Shown here: positions 42,488 to 50,623 of the stretch, piece after piece
Layout: each line of letters opens with the position of its first letter
Position numbering within the stretch: position 1 is the first letter of the stretch
Assembly (NCBI GenBank): GCA_014802435.1
Contig: JAAVCG010000005.1
Coordinates: 208,699-272,698, forward strand
Length of the DNA stretch: 64,000 bases
Reading direction: 5' to 3'
DNA from: Bacteroides sp.
Lineage (GTDB): Bacteria > Bacteroidota > Bacteroidia > Bacteroidales > Muribaculaceae
Program-made: the position numbers and the translations under genes
The notes under the pieces: generated by a model
What the model was told of the DNA's origin: nothing
What the model saw: only the letters and a program-made list of their open reading frames with translations
Databases searched by the model: none

Positions 42488-43464
42488 ATCTTTTCAGAAT
42501 AAATAAGTTGAGTAATCAGTTTGCCAACAATTCCAAGAGTCTCAGAGTCGATGTTGTCAAGATTGTCTTGGAGAGTGTGCCATGTGGGGTTGAATCCTCC
42601 CGTTTGCGGATTGCGCGATTCAATAATGTCAATCGTTGGGATTCCGGCGCGAATCAGCGGCAGATGGTCATCATTGATGGCGCCGCCTGTTTGGTCCGGG
42701 AATCGTGATGACAGCCCGGCAGTCTTGGCCAGATTCCAGACTTTATCCACGACGGGCTTGGAGTACGTTTCAGAGAAGAGTTCGCGATGAAACCGGGCTT
42801 TGTTACCTCCAACCATATCGAGCAGAATGCCGTAACGGGGCATCGGTTCGCTGACTCCATAGGGCATATGTTCGGCAAAATATTGCGCTCCGCGAGCCCA
42901 TGAATCTTCGTCGCCTTCATTTCCGGCATCTTCGGCATCCACGAAAAGGATGTCTACTCCCATTTGAGGTTGCTGTTGACCAATCAACCGGGCCAATTCA
43001 AGGAGCACACCGACACCGCTGGCGCCATCATTTGCGCCGTCAATCGGTTTGCTATGAAGACTCGGGTCTGATTCCTCGTCGGCTGTCGGGCGCGAGTCCC
43101 AGTGGGCTAACAAAAGGATGCGTTCCGGTTTATCCGCGCCGAATCGGCCCATGATATTGGTCATGGGGCCGAAACCGTCAAGATTGGTTTGCTGTTCAAT
43201 AATCGAGTCAGCTCCGTGACGTTTAAGTTCACTCGCGAGCCACTTTCCACACAGCTCATGAGCCTGAGAATTTCCAATTCGCGGGCCGAAAGACACCTGC
43301 CGGGCAACATTATTAAAAGCACTGTCAGGGTTAAAGACCGGGGCCGAAATTTCAGGGGCCGATGAGGGCTGTTTCTGTCGGTCAGTAGCCCCCTGAGAGC
43401 AACTGCAGGCAGAAACCATCATTAACATTCCGGCGCTATATATTGCAATTTGAGCCTTTTTCAT
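42484..43464 (-). CDS. M28-family peptidase / glutaminyl cyclase-like lipoprotein
   Basis: 326 residues from the ATG at 43464. A GTG one codon upstream is less likely. Lipobox VSAC (Cys20). The zinc site is readable: HWDSRP, DGANDGASGVG, DAEDAGN, LLDMVGG and the late histidine in NPTWHTLQDN. The sequence resembles bacterial glutaminyl-peptide cyclotransferases of M28, which turn N-terminal Gln into pyroglutamate, as well as aminopeptidases. It is the first gene of the peptide-handling operon (peptidase, SufE, POT, OPT, MATE). Confidence 0.88.
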   Translation of the reverse strand: MKKAQIAIYSAGMLMMVSACSCSQGATDRQKQPSSAPEISAPVFNPDSAFNNVARQVSFGPRIGNSQAHELCGKWLASELKRHGADSIIEQQTNLDGFGPMTNIMGRFGADKPERILLLAHWDSRPTADEESDPSLHSKPIDGANDGASGVGVLLELARLIGQQQPQMGVDILFVDAEDAGNEGDEDSWARGAQYFAEHMPYGVSEPMPRYGILLDMVGGNKARFHRELFSETYSKPVVDKVWNLAKTAGLSSRFPDQTGGAINDDHLPLIRAGIPTIDIIESRNPQTGGFNPTWHTLQDNLDNIDSETLGIVGKLITQLIYSEKI

Positions 43465-43469
43465 CACTA

Positions 43470-43477
43470 CAAAGTTA
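43470..43477 (-). promoter_or_regulatory. -7 box of the M28 peptidase operon
   Basis: TAACTTTG on the minus strand, with 5 bp to the ATG at 43464; predicts a leaderless or near-leaderless mRNA. Confidence 0.6.
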
Positions 43478-43540
43478 CAAAAAAATCCTAAAAATGCCCA
43501 AAAACATGTCCGGAATCTTTCATTTTTTCAAAATATAGTG

Positions 43541-43548
43541 TAAATTTG
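43541..43548 (+). promoter_or_regulatory. -7 box of serC-serA
   Basis: TAAATTTG, 32 bp before the serC ATG. The -33 region is only T-rich. Confidence 0.55.
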
Positions 43549-43580
43549 TCGCAGAATTATAACCAAAAACAGTTGTTCTT

Positions 43581-44648
43581 ATGAAGAAACATAACTTTTA
43601 CGCAGGACCCTCAATCCTGAGTGAATACACCATTAAAAACACTGCAGATGCGGTGATTAACTTTGCTGACATGGGCCTCTCCATCCTGGAGATTTCTCAT
43701 CGCAGCAAGCAATTCACTGCCGTGATTAATGAAGCGTCGCAGCTTGTCAAGGAGCTTCTTCAGGTCCCTGACGGATACTCGGTGCTCTGGCTCGGCGGGG
43801 GCGCATCCATGCAGTTCTGCATGGTTCCCTACAATCTGCTCAAGAAAAAAGCCGCTTATCTTCAGACCGGAACATGGGCCACTAATGCCATCAAGGAGGC
43901 ACGCCTTTTTGGTGAAGTTGACGTCGTAGCCTCAAGTGAAGACAAGAATTTCAGCTATATTCCCCGCGATTATGTCATCCCTGCTGATGCCGACTATTTC
44001 CACTTCACTTCAAACAACACCATCTATGGAACGGAGATGCGTTTCGACCCTGATTCCCCTGTTCCTCTGGTGGCCGACATGAGCTCGGATATCTTCTCTC
44101 GTCCCATCGACGTCAGCAAGTATGACCTCATCTATGCCGGAGCTCAGAAGAATCTCGCTCCGGCCGGAGTAACACTCGTGATTGTCAAGGACTCCGCATT
44201 AGGTCAGGCCGGCCGTCCTATCCCGACGATGCTCAACTATCAGACTCACGTCAAAAAAGAGTCAATGTTTAATACCCCTCCGGTGCTCCCCATCTTCTCC
44301 GCGCTGCAAACTCTGAAATATTATAAGGAATTGGGCGGAGTTGACAAGCTGATGCTTGCCGATGAAGAAAAGGCCGGTCGCCTTTATGATGCCATTGATA
44401 ATAGCCGCATGTTTGAGGGCACTGCTGAGATGGAGTCGCGTTCAATCATGAATGTCTGCTTCGTAATGTCGCCTGAATATAAGGAGCTTGAGGGCGAATT
44501 CGTTGACTTTGCAGCCGAACGCGGCATTGTCGGCATAAAGGGTCATCGCTCCGTTGGCGGATTCCGCGCATCGCTGTATAATGCACTTCCCTTGGAGAGT
44601 GTTGAGGTGCTGATTGCCGCTATGAAAGAATTTGAAAAGAAGCATTGA
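43581..44648 (+). CDS. serC: Phosphoserine aminotransferase
   Basis: 355 residues, full length. [18 protein letters not shown] at the start, [17 protein letters not shown] and the PLP lysine in [12 protein letters not shown] identify SerC, which converts 3-phosphohydroxypyruvate to phosphoserine (also used in pyridoxal phosphate synthesis). The stop overlaps the serA start by one base, so serC and serA are translationally coupled. Confidence 0.97.
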   Translation: MKKHNFYAGPSILSEYTIKNTADAVINFADMGLSILEISHRSKQFTAVINEASQLVKELLQVPDGYSVLWLGGGASMQFCMVPYNLLKKKAAYLQTGTWATNAIKEARLFGEVDVVASSEDKNFSYIPRDYVIPADADYFHFTSNNTIYGTEMRFDPDSPVPLVADMSSDIFSRPIDVSKYDLIYAGAQKNLAPAGVTLVIVKDSALGQAGRPIPTMLNYQTHVKKESMFNTPPVLPIFSALQTLKYYKELGGVDKLMLADEEKAGRLYDAIDNSRMFEGTAEMESRSIMNVCFVMSPEYKELEGEFVDFAAERGIVGIKGHRSVGGFRASLYNALPLESVEVLIAAMKEFEKKH

Positions 44649-45565
44649 TGAACGTATTAGTAGCAACAGAGAAGCCCTTTGCCGCTGAGGCGGTAGAGGG
44701 AATTCGCCGGGCAGTGGAGCAGGGTGGTCACACCCTCTCCCTGCTTGAAAAATACACTTCAAAGGCTCAGTTGCTTGCAGCTGTGGCTGATGCTGACGCG
44801 CTGATTGTCCGTTCAGATAAGGTTGATGCCGAAGTGATTGCGGCAGCTCCGCAGCTGAAAATCATTGTGCGCGCCGGAGCCGGATATGATAACGTTGACC
44901 TCGCCGCGGCCTCTGAGCGTGGAATCGTCGTTGAAAACACTCCCGGACAGAACTCAAATGCCGTTGCCGAACTGGTTTTCGGTATGTTGATTCAGGCCAT
45001 GCGTAATAACTATGACGGAACAACCGGACGTGAACTCCGTGGCAAACGAATCGGGACACATGCCTTCGGTCAGGTGGCCCGTCAGGTAGCCCGAATTGCT
45101 CATGGACTGGGAATGACCATTTCAACCTATTCGCCCTATAATCTTGCTGAGGAATTTCGGTGCGCCGGAGTTGAAAAGGCTCCGACATTGGATGATTTAT
45201 ATGCCAACTCTGATGTTGTTTCTATTCATATTCCGTTCAAGCCGGAAACGGAACATCTCATAGGCTATGAGTTGGTTTCCAAGATGCCTAAGAACGGAAT
45301 TCTGGTCAATACGGCCAGAAAGGAAGTGATTGACGAGGCCGGACTGATGCAGGCCCTTGAAGAGCGCCCTGACCTGAAGTATCTGAGCGATTTGCGTCCT
45401 GCTGATGCTGAAGAATGGGAAGCCAAGTTTGGCAACCGAGTGTTCTTTACTCCCAAGAAGATGGGTGCGCAAACGGCTGAGGCTAATATTAACGCCGGAA
45501 TTGCCGCCGCACGTCAGATTGTCTCATTCTTCGCTGATGGTGACCAGACATTTAAAGTAAACTGA
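44648..45565 (+). CDS. serA: D-3-phosphoglycerate dehydrogenase (short form)
   Basis: 305 residues from the ATG at 44648. It is the short SerA without ACT domain. RAGAGYDNVDL, NTPGQNSNAVAEL and NTARKEVIDE are family motifs. Two departures from classical SerA: the dinucleotide loop reads GTHAFGQVAR rather than GxGxxG, and the position of the catalytic histidine has TPKKMGAQTAEAN, i.e. lysine. The KKMGAQTAEAN version is familiar from Bacteroidetes and is expected to be active. With SerC it feeds serine synthesis. Confidence 0.93.
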   Translation: MNVLVATEKPFAAEAVEGIRRAVEQGGHTLSLLEKYTSKAQLLAAVADADALIVRSDKVDAEVIAAAPQLKIIVRAGAGYDNVDLAAASERGIVVENTPGQNSNAVAELVFGMLIQAMRNNYDGTTGRELRGKRIGTHAFGQVARQVARIAHGLGMTISTYSPYNLAEEFRCAGVEKAPTLDDLYANSDVVSIHIPFKPETEHLIGYELVSKMPKNGILVNTARKEVIDEAGLMQALEERPDLKYLSDLRPADAEEWEAKFGNRVFFTPKKMGAQTAEANINAGIAAARQIVSFFADGDQTFKVN

Positions 45566-45598
45566 AAATCATAATCAACATTTTTACCTATTTTATAT

Positions 45599-46936
45599 AT
45601 GGATATCAATAAAATTCTCAGCTCCCTGGAGGCTAAACACCCCGGAGAAAAAGAATATCTTCAAGCCGTGCGTGAAGTTCTGCTTTGCGTGGAGGATGTC
45701 TATAACGAACATCCCGAATTTGAAAAAGCCAAGATTATTGAACGCATGGTTGAACCGGACCGCATCATCACGTTCCGCGTGACTTGGGTTGACGATAACG
45801 GCGAGGTGCAGACAAACCTCGGTTATCGCGTTCAGTTCAATAAGGCCATTGGCCCATACAAGGGCGGTATCCGCTTCCATGCATCGGTTAATCTCTCAAT
45901 CCTGAAGTTCCTCGGCTTTGAGCAGACCTTCAAGAATGCGCTGACCACTCTCCCGATGGGTGGCGCAAAGGGCGGCTCCGATTTCTCACCCCGCGGCAAG
46001 AGCGATGCTGAAATCATGCGTTTCTGTCAGGCTTTCATTCTTGAACTCTGGAAAAACCTGGGCCCTGACCGCGATGTGCCTGCCGGCGATATCGGCGTAG
46101 GTGCCCGCGAGGTAGGCTATATGTATGGCATGTATAAGAAGCTCGTTGATGAATGTACGGGCACTTTCACCGGTAAAGGCCTCGACTTCGGTGGCAGTCG
46201 CATTCGTCCCGAAGCAACCGGATTCGGCGCTCTCTACTTCGTTGAAAACATGCTCAAGATGCAAAATGACTCCATCAAGGGCAAAACCGTGGCCATCTCC
46301 GGATTCGGCAACGTTGCCTGGGGTGCTGCCCTCAAGGCCAATGAACTCGGCGCTAAGGTTGTCACTATCTCCGGTCCTGACGGTTATATCTATGACCCCG
46401 ACGGAGTTTCCGGTGATAAGATTCAAACTATGCTTGACCTGCGCGCAAGCGGCGAAGATATTGTTGAACCTTACATCGAACAGTGGCCTAACGCCAAGTT
46501 CTTCCCCGGCAAAAAGCCCTGGGAGCAGAAGGTTGACATCGCTCTTCCCTGTGCCACTCAAAATGAACTTGACGGAGATGACGCTAAGCAGTTGATTGCC
46601 AACGGAGTGAAGATGGTGGCCGAGGTCAGCAATATGGGTTGCACTCCTGAAGCCATTGACGCATTCATCGAGTCAAAGACCATCTATGCTCCCGGTAAGG
46701 CCGTGAATGCCGGCGGTGTGGCCACTTCCGGACTTGAAATGAGCCAGAATGCCATGCATCTGCAATGGAGCGCCGAGGAAGTGGACGAGAAACTCCATTA
46801 CATCATGAACTCCATCCATGACCAGTGTGTCACTTACGGCACTGAGCCTTCAGGATATATCAACTATATGAAAGGCGCTAACATTGCCGGCTTCATGAAA
46901 GTGGCCCGCGCAATGATGGAGCAAGGAGTCCTCTGA
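45599..46936 (+). CDS. gdhA: NADP-type glutamate dehydrogenase
   Basis: 445 residues, full-length class I hexameric enzyme. RVQFNKAIGPYKGGIRFH, PMGGAKGGSDF (catalytic lysine), DVPAGDIGVGAREVGYM and the Rossmann segment ISGFGNVAWGAA are all intact. It fixes ammonium onto 2-oxoglutarate. The stop overlaps the tatD-like start by one base. Confidence 0.97.
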   Translation: MDINKILSSLEAKHPGEKEYLQAVREVLLCVEDVYNEHPEFEKAKIIERMVEPDRIITFRVTWVDDNGEVQTNLGYRVQFNKAIGPYKGGIRFHASVNLSILKFLGFEQTFKNALTTLPMGGAKGGSDFSPRGKSDAEIMRFCQAFILELWKNLGPDRDVPAGDIGVGAREVGYMYGMYKKLVDECTGTFTGKGLDFGGSRIRPEATGFGALYFVENMLKMQNDSIKGKTVAISGFGNVAWGAALKANELGAKVVTISGPDGYIYDPDGVSGDKIQTMLDLRASGEDIVEPYIEQWPNAKFFPGKKPWEQKVDIALPCATQNELDGDDAKQLIANGVKMVAEVSNMGCTPEAIDAFIESKTIYAPGKAVNAGGVATSGLEMSQNAMHLQWSAEEVDEKLHYIMNSIHDQCVTYGTEPSGYINYMKGANIAGFMKVARAMMEQGVL

Positions 46937-47712
46937 TGATTGATACTCACACTCATTTATATCTCCCTGACTATGGAGAAGACAAGTGCGCGGCCGTTGA
47001 CCGCGCACTTTCTTCCGGTGTCACCATGATGGTCCTTCCGGGAGTCGACGCCGATTCCATCGAGCCGATTCGTGAGCTCCACCGCTTGCGTCCGGAAGCT
47101 ACTGCAATGTGTGCCGGACTGCACCCTACGGAGGTCAACCCTGACAATTGGCGCGAGCATTTTGAACGCATTGAGGCGGAATTGCGTAATCATCCGAGTG
47201 ACTATGTCGCCATTGGCGAGATGGGACTGGACCTCTATTGGGATCAATCAACTCTGCCCATTCAGCTTGAGGCGGCGGAGGCTCAGCTTGACCTGGCCGA
47301 TGAGCTGAACATGCCCGTCGTGATTCATTGTCGGGAGGCTATGCCGCAGATGCTTGACCTGATGAAGGCCCGCAGCGGCCGGCTGCCTGACATGGTTTTC
47401 CATTGTTATAGTGGCACGGGCGATGACGTTGCCCGCCTTCGCCGCCTGCTGCCTGACGTCAAGTTCGGAATCGGAGGGGTAGTGACCTTCAAGAAGTCAC
47501 AGCTCCCGGCTATATTGCCCGAAATAGGCATCAATCATATCCTGCTTGAAACGGATGCACCATGGCTTGCTCCGGTGCCGATGCGTGGTAAGCAGAATGA
47601 AAGCGCTTATGTTCCATACATTGCCGCCAGAATAGCCTCAGAGCTAAATCTCCCCCTATCAGAAGTTGACGAAATAACCTCAGCCTCGGCCCGCGAATTT
47701 TTCTCGATATGA
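46936..47712 (+). CDS. TatD-family metal-dependent DNase
   Basis: 258 residues. MIDTHTHLYLP supplies two metal ligands, AIGEMGLDLYWD the glutamate, VIHCREA and FHCYSG the histidines and LLETDAPWLAP the aspartate. The family removes 3' ends of DNA or trims D-aminoacyl/other substrates. Coupled to gdhA. Confidence 0.93.
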   Translation: MIDTHTHLYLPDYGEDKCAAVDRALSSGVTMMVLPGVDADSIEPIRELHRLRPEATAMCAGLHPTEVNPDNWREHFERIEAELRNHPSDYVAIGEMGLDLYWDQSTLPIQLEAAEAQLDLADELNMPVVIHCREAMPQMLDLMKARSGRLPDMVFHCYSGTGDDVARLRRLLPDVKFGIGGVVTFKKSQLPAILPEIGINHILLETDAPWLAPVPMRGKQNESAYVPYIAARIASELNLPLSEVDEITSASAREFFSI

Positions 47713-47723
47713 GTAGAAAAAAA

Positions 47724-47746
47724 GAGGCCGCTATTAAAGCGACCTC
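47724..47746 (-). terminator. Terminator of the small helical protein gene
   Basis: 9-bp stem (one mismatch) with a 5-nt loop, followed on the minus strand by seven T. Confidence 0.8.
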
Positions 47747-47781
47747 CGGGGGGTTAGGTAAAGTTATGAAAAATTTGGGGG

Positions 47782-48063
47782 TTAGTAATTGTCTGATACC
47801 TGACGGGCCTTATCGGCAAGCTTTTGAGCGAGGTCAGCTCCCTTCTCAAGGGCTGAATCAATGATGTCGTGGGCCTTATCCTTAATGGTAGAGGCTGTAG
47901 CTGTTGCTTTTTCTTTAATGTTTGAAGCGGCGGCTGCGGCCTTGTCTTTGAGGGCTGTTGCTTCTTCCTGAGCTGCTACTTTAGCGGCGTCGGTGCTTAC
48001 CTGAGCGGCGGCTTCGCTAACTGCGGCGGCCTGCTGGGCGATTGTTTCGTTAATCTGTGACAT
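47782..48063 (-). CDS. Small Ala/Lys-rich helical protein
   Basis: 93 residues from the ATG at 48063 (an upstream TTG at 48081 would add six). The whole chain is Ala, Lys, Asp and Glu rich with repeating 11-residue-like amphipathic periods (ALKDKAAAAASNIKEKATATAS), resembling LEA/apolipoprotein-type helical proteins. There is no signal peptide, so it is cytosolic. Function unknown; stress or surface binding is a guess. It has its own promoter-like box TACTTTTG (48104-48111) and terminator. Confidence 0.75.
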   Translation of the reverse strand: MSQINETIAQQAAAVSEAAAQVSTDAAKVAAQEEATALKDKAAAAASNIKEKATATASTIKDKAHDIIDSALEKGADLAQKLADKARQVSDNY

Positions 48064-48145
48064 AAGTGTTTTTCCTTTCAATATTTGGTTAAGAGTTAGT
48101 TTTCAAAAGTAAAACACTCATTCCCCAAAAATAGTTCACTAAAAC

Positions 48146-48187
48146 AAAATGCAGTGTTCAACTCTGAATGAGTGAGCACTGCATTTT
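48146..48187 (-). terminator. Terminator after transketolase
   Basis: 11-bp stem AAAATGCAGTG with complementary arm (48177-48187) and a 20-nt loop; the minus strand continues with T-rich sequence. Confidence 0.75.
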
Positions 48188-48209
48188 TATTGTTATATGT
48201 TATGCAAAA

Positions 48210-50252
48210 TTATTTCAGCAGATTGAGGACTTGGGCAGCGATGTTTTCAACTGTGTAGCCGAATTTCTGGTCGAGGACCTTGAAAGGAGCAGAGGCACCG
48301 AAGCGTTCCAGGCCATAGACATGCCATTTTGCGGCACCGAACATCAGCGGATAGAGGCAACAGGGAAGTCCGGCGGTGAGTCCGAAGCGGACACCTCCCT
48401 GAGGGAGCACGCTGTTACGGTATTCTTCCGGCTGGAGCATGAACAGTCCGATAGAGGGAATGGAGGCTACGGCACAGTTTACACCGCTTGCCTTGAGATT
48501 CTCAGCCACTTCAACGAGGAGCGAAACTTCCGAACCGTTGGCAACGAGGGTAACGTCGGCGGGCTTTTCAGAGTCGGCGGTCATTACGAGGTAACCTCCC
48601 TGTTTGGCCTGCTGGGCGTCGGCAATGCGGCTTTCGCCTTGAGCGGGAATGTCATGAAGGTCCTGACGGGAGAGAATGAGGACGGTAGGTGTCTCCGTAT
48701 TCTTCATTGCCATTTCCCAAGCGACCACCGTTTCTGCTGAATCGGCCGGACGGAGAACCAGAAGGCTCTTCTTTCCGTTGAGATTATCCATCTGCTCAAG
48801 GAGGCGCATCTGGGCTTCATGCTCGATGGGCTGATGAGTGGGGCCGTCTTCGCCTACACGGAATGCGTCATGGCTGAAAACATATTTAACTGGGAGACCC
48901 ATCAGGGCTGACATGCGGATTGCAGGCTTAATATAATCGGAGAACACGAAGAAAGTGCCACACGCGGCAATCATTCCGCCATGAAGGGCTACACCATTAC
49001 AAATGGAGGCCATGGTCAGCTCGGCAACGCCGCTCTGGAGGAAGCGTCCGCCAAAGTCGTTGGCCGTCAGTGCGCGGGTCTTTTTGAGGAATCCGTCAGT
49101 TTTGTCGCTATTGGCCAAGTCAGCGGAGCTTACCATCATGTTGCCTACGTTTTCAGCCAAAATGCCGAGAACGGTGGCAGACTCGGTGCGGCTTGCCTGA
49201 TTGGGCTTAATCTGGATGTTTTTCCAGTCAATTTCAGGCAATTTGCCGTCAATATAGTCCTGAAGGAGTTTGGCAGCCTCGGGATTCTTTGCGGCCCATT
49301 CCTTTTCAGCGGCATGGCGTTCGTCAGTAATCTTGATGAGTTCAGCTTTGCGGTCATCAAAGGCTTTCTGAACGTCGGGCCATATTTCAAAAGGATGTTC
49401 GGGGTTGCCGCCGAGGTTCTTGATTGTTGCGGGAATGTCTGCTCCGGCTTTGCTCAGGGGCTGTCCATGAGTGCTGACGGCGCCTTCCAGACTGCTGCCA
49501 TCAGTGGCGAGCACTCCTTTGGCCATCGTTGTGTGGCCAATGATGAGGGTGGGGCGTTCCTGTTCGGCATGAGCCTGAGCTAACGCGCCAAGGAGGGCTT
49601 CGGGGTCAGAACCGTCGATGGTGATGACGTTCCAGTTCCATGCGCGATACTTGGCTGCGGTGTCTTCGCCCGTGACTTCGTCAACTTTGGTTGAGAGTTG
49701 GACTTCATTCGCGTCATAGAACATGATGAGGTTATGCAAACCAAGATGTCCGGCAATTCGTCCGGCGCCTTGAGAAATCTCTTCCTGAATACCTCCATCA
49801 GAGATGAAAGCATAGGTTTTGTGAGCTACTATTTCGCCGAATTGGGCGGCAAGCATCCTTTCAGCGATGGCACAGCCAACGGCCATCACATGGCCCTGAC
49901 CCAGAGGGCCGGAGGAGTTTTCAACTCCGCGCTCAACGTCAAGCTCGGGATGTCCGGGAGTGACGGAACCCCACTGGCGGAACTCCTGGAGTTCTTCCAT
50001 GGAGTATTTGCCGGTCATAGCAAGGATGGAGTAGAGCATCGGTGACATGTGTCCCGGATCCATAAAGAAACGGTCACGGGCAATCCACTTGGGGTCACGC
50101 GGGTCATAAACAAGGAAGCTGCCATAGAGGGCAGTTGTAAAGTCGGCGCCGCCCATTGAGCCACCCGGATGACCGGACTTGGCCTTCTCAACCATTGCGG
50201 CGATAAGCACTCGGGCATTATCGGCTGCGCGCGTAATCATTTGGTTTTGCAT
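48210..50252 (-). CDS. tkt: Transketolase
   Basis: 680 residues, full length. KSGHPGGSMGGAD, the thiamine diphosphate motif region (SDGGIQEEISQGAG ... FYDANEVQLS), THGQPL and the second domain's EDGPTHQPIEH identify it. It moves two-carbon units in the pentose phosphate pathway. Start at 50252; a second in-frame ATG at 50240 is also possible. A TAACTTTG box at 50297-50304 gives a leader of about 40 nt. The gene is monocistronic. Confidence 0.95.
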   Translation of the reverse strand: MQNQMITRAADNARVLIAAMVEKAKSGHPGGSMGGADFTTALYGSFLVYDPRDPKWIARDRFFMDPGHMSPMLYSILAMTGKYSMEELQEFRQWGSVTPGHPELDVERGVENSSGPLGQGHVMAVGCAIAERMLAAQFGEIVAHKTYAFISDGGIQEEISQGAGRIAGHLGLHNLIMFYDANEVQLSTKVDEVTGEDTAAKYRAWNWNVITIDGSDPEALLGALAQAHAEQERPTLIIGHTTMAKGVLATDGSSLEGAVSTHGQPLSKAGADIPATIKNLGGNPEHPFEIWPDVQKAFDDRKAELIKITDERHAAEKEWAAKNPEAAKLLQDYIDGKLPEIDWKNIQIKPNQASRTESATVLGILAENVGNMMVSSADLANSDKTDGFLKKTRALTANDFGGRFLQSGVAELTMASICNGVALHGGMIAACGTFFVFSDYIKPAIRMSALMGLPVKYVFSHDAFRVGEDGPTHQPIEHEAQMRLLEQMDNLNGKKSLLVLRPADSAETVVAWEMAMKNTETPTVLILSRQDLHDIPAQGESRIADAQQAKQGGYLVMTADSEKPADVTLVANGSEVSLLVEVAENLKASGVNCAVASIPSIGLFMLQPEEYRNSVLPQGGVRFGLTAGLPCCLYPLMFGAAKWHVYGLERFGASAPFKVLDQKFGYTVENIAAQVLNLLK

Positions 50253-50296
50253 AATTTATCGGTCTGTAACGACGAATATATGTTTTTAACTTACCG

Positions 50297-50304
50297 CAAA
50301 GTTA
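50297..50304 (-). promoter_or_regulatory. -7 box of transketolase
   Basis: TAACTTTG on the minus strand; the -33 position has TTTC instead of TTTG. Confidence 0.55.
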
Positions 50305-50554
50305 CGCAAAATAAATGAGAAATGAAAAACGCGGCTTAAAATTTTGCAATAAAATATATTGTATAAGGTCCATGATAAGTTGTGATTAATGAAATGCCGG
50401 CGTGTTACAAAATTGTTTACTTTAAAAATGGGTAGATTTTAAAAGTTTTCCAAAACGGAAATGTAAATATCAATAAATCAGCTATATGAGATTTTTGTGA
50501 TTGATAAAAGTTTTCCAAAATGATGGATTGTTGAAAAGTTTTTGTTGAAAAAAG

Positions 50555-50586
50555 TTTGCGGAAATGGATAATTATGCGTAGCTTTG
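50555..50586 (+). promoter_or_regulatory. Promoter of nrdD-nrdG
   Basis: TTTG (50555-50558), 20 bp, TAGCTTTG (50579-50586). The ATG of nrdD is 37 bp after the box. Confidence 0.7.
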
Positions 50587-50623
50587 CAGTCCGTTAAACC
50601 TCTCAGATATTATCTCCGAAAAA

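Larger units (their letters stand above)
50253..50623. other. 371-bp AT-rich region between tkt and nrdD
   Basis: No gene is seen. It holds the tkt promoter on the left, the nrdD promoter on the right (TTTG 50555-50558, 20 bp, TAGCTTTG 50579-50586), and between them two identical 15-mers AAAAGTTTTCCAAAA at 50441-50455 and 50506-50520, 65 bp apart, plus two related GTTGAAAA words at 50530-50550. Confidence 0.7.

Noticed and set aside
50441..50550. DnaA-box-like words (TTTTCCAAA, TGTTGAAAA) suggesting an origin
   Set aside because: None matches TTWTNCACA and no dnaA, dnaN or gidA gene is near.
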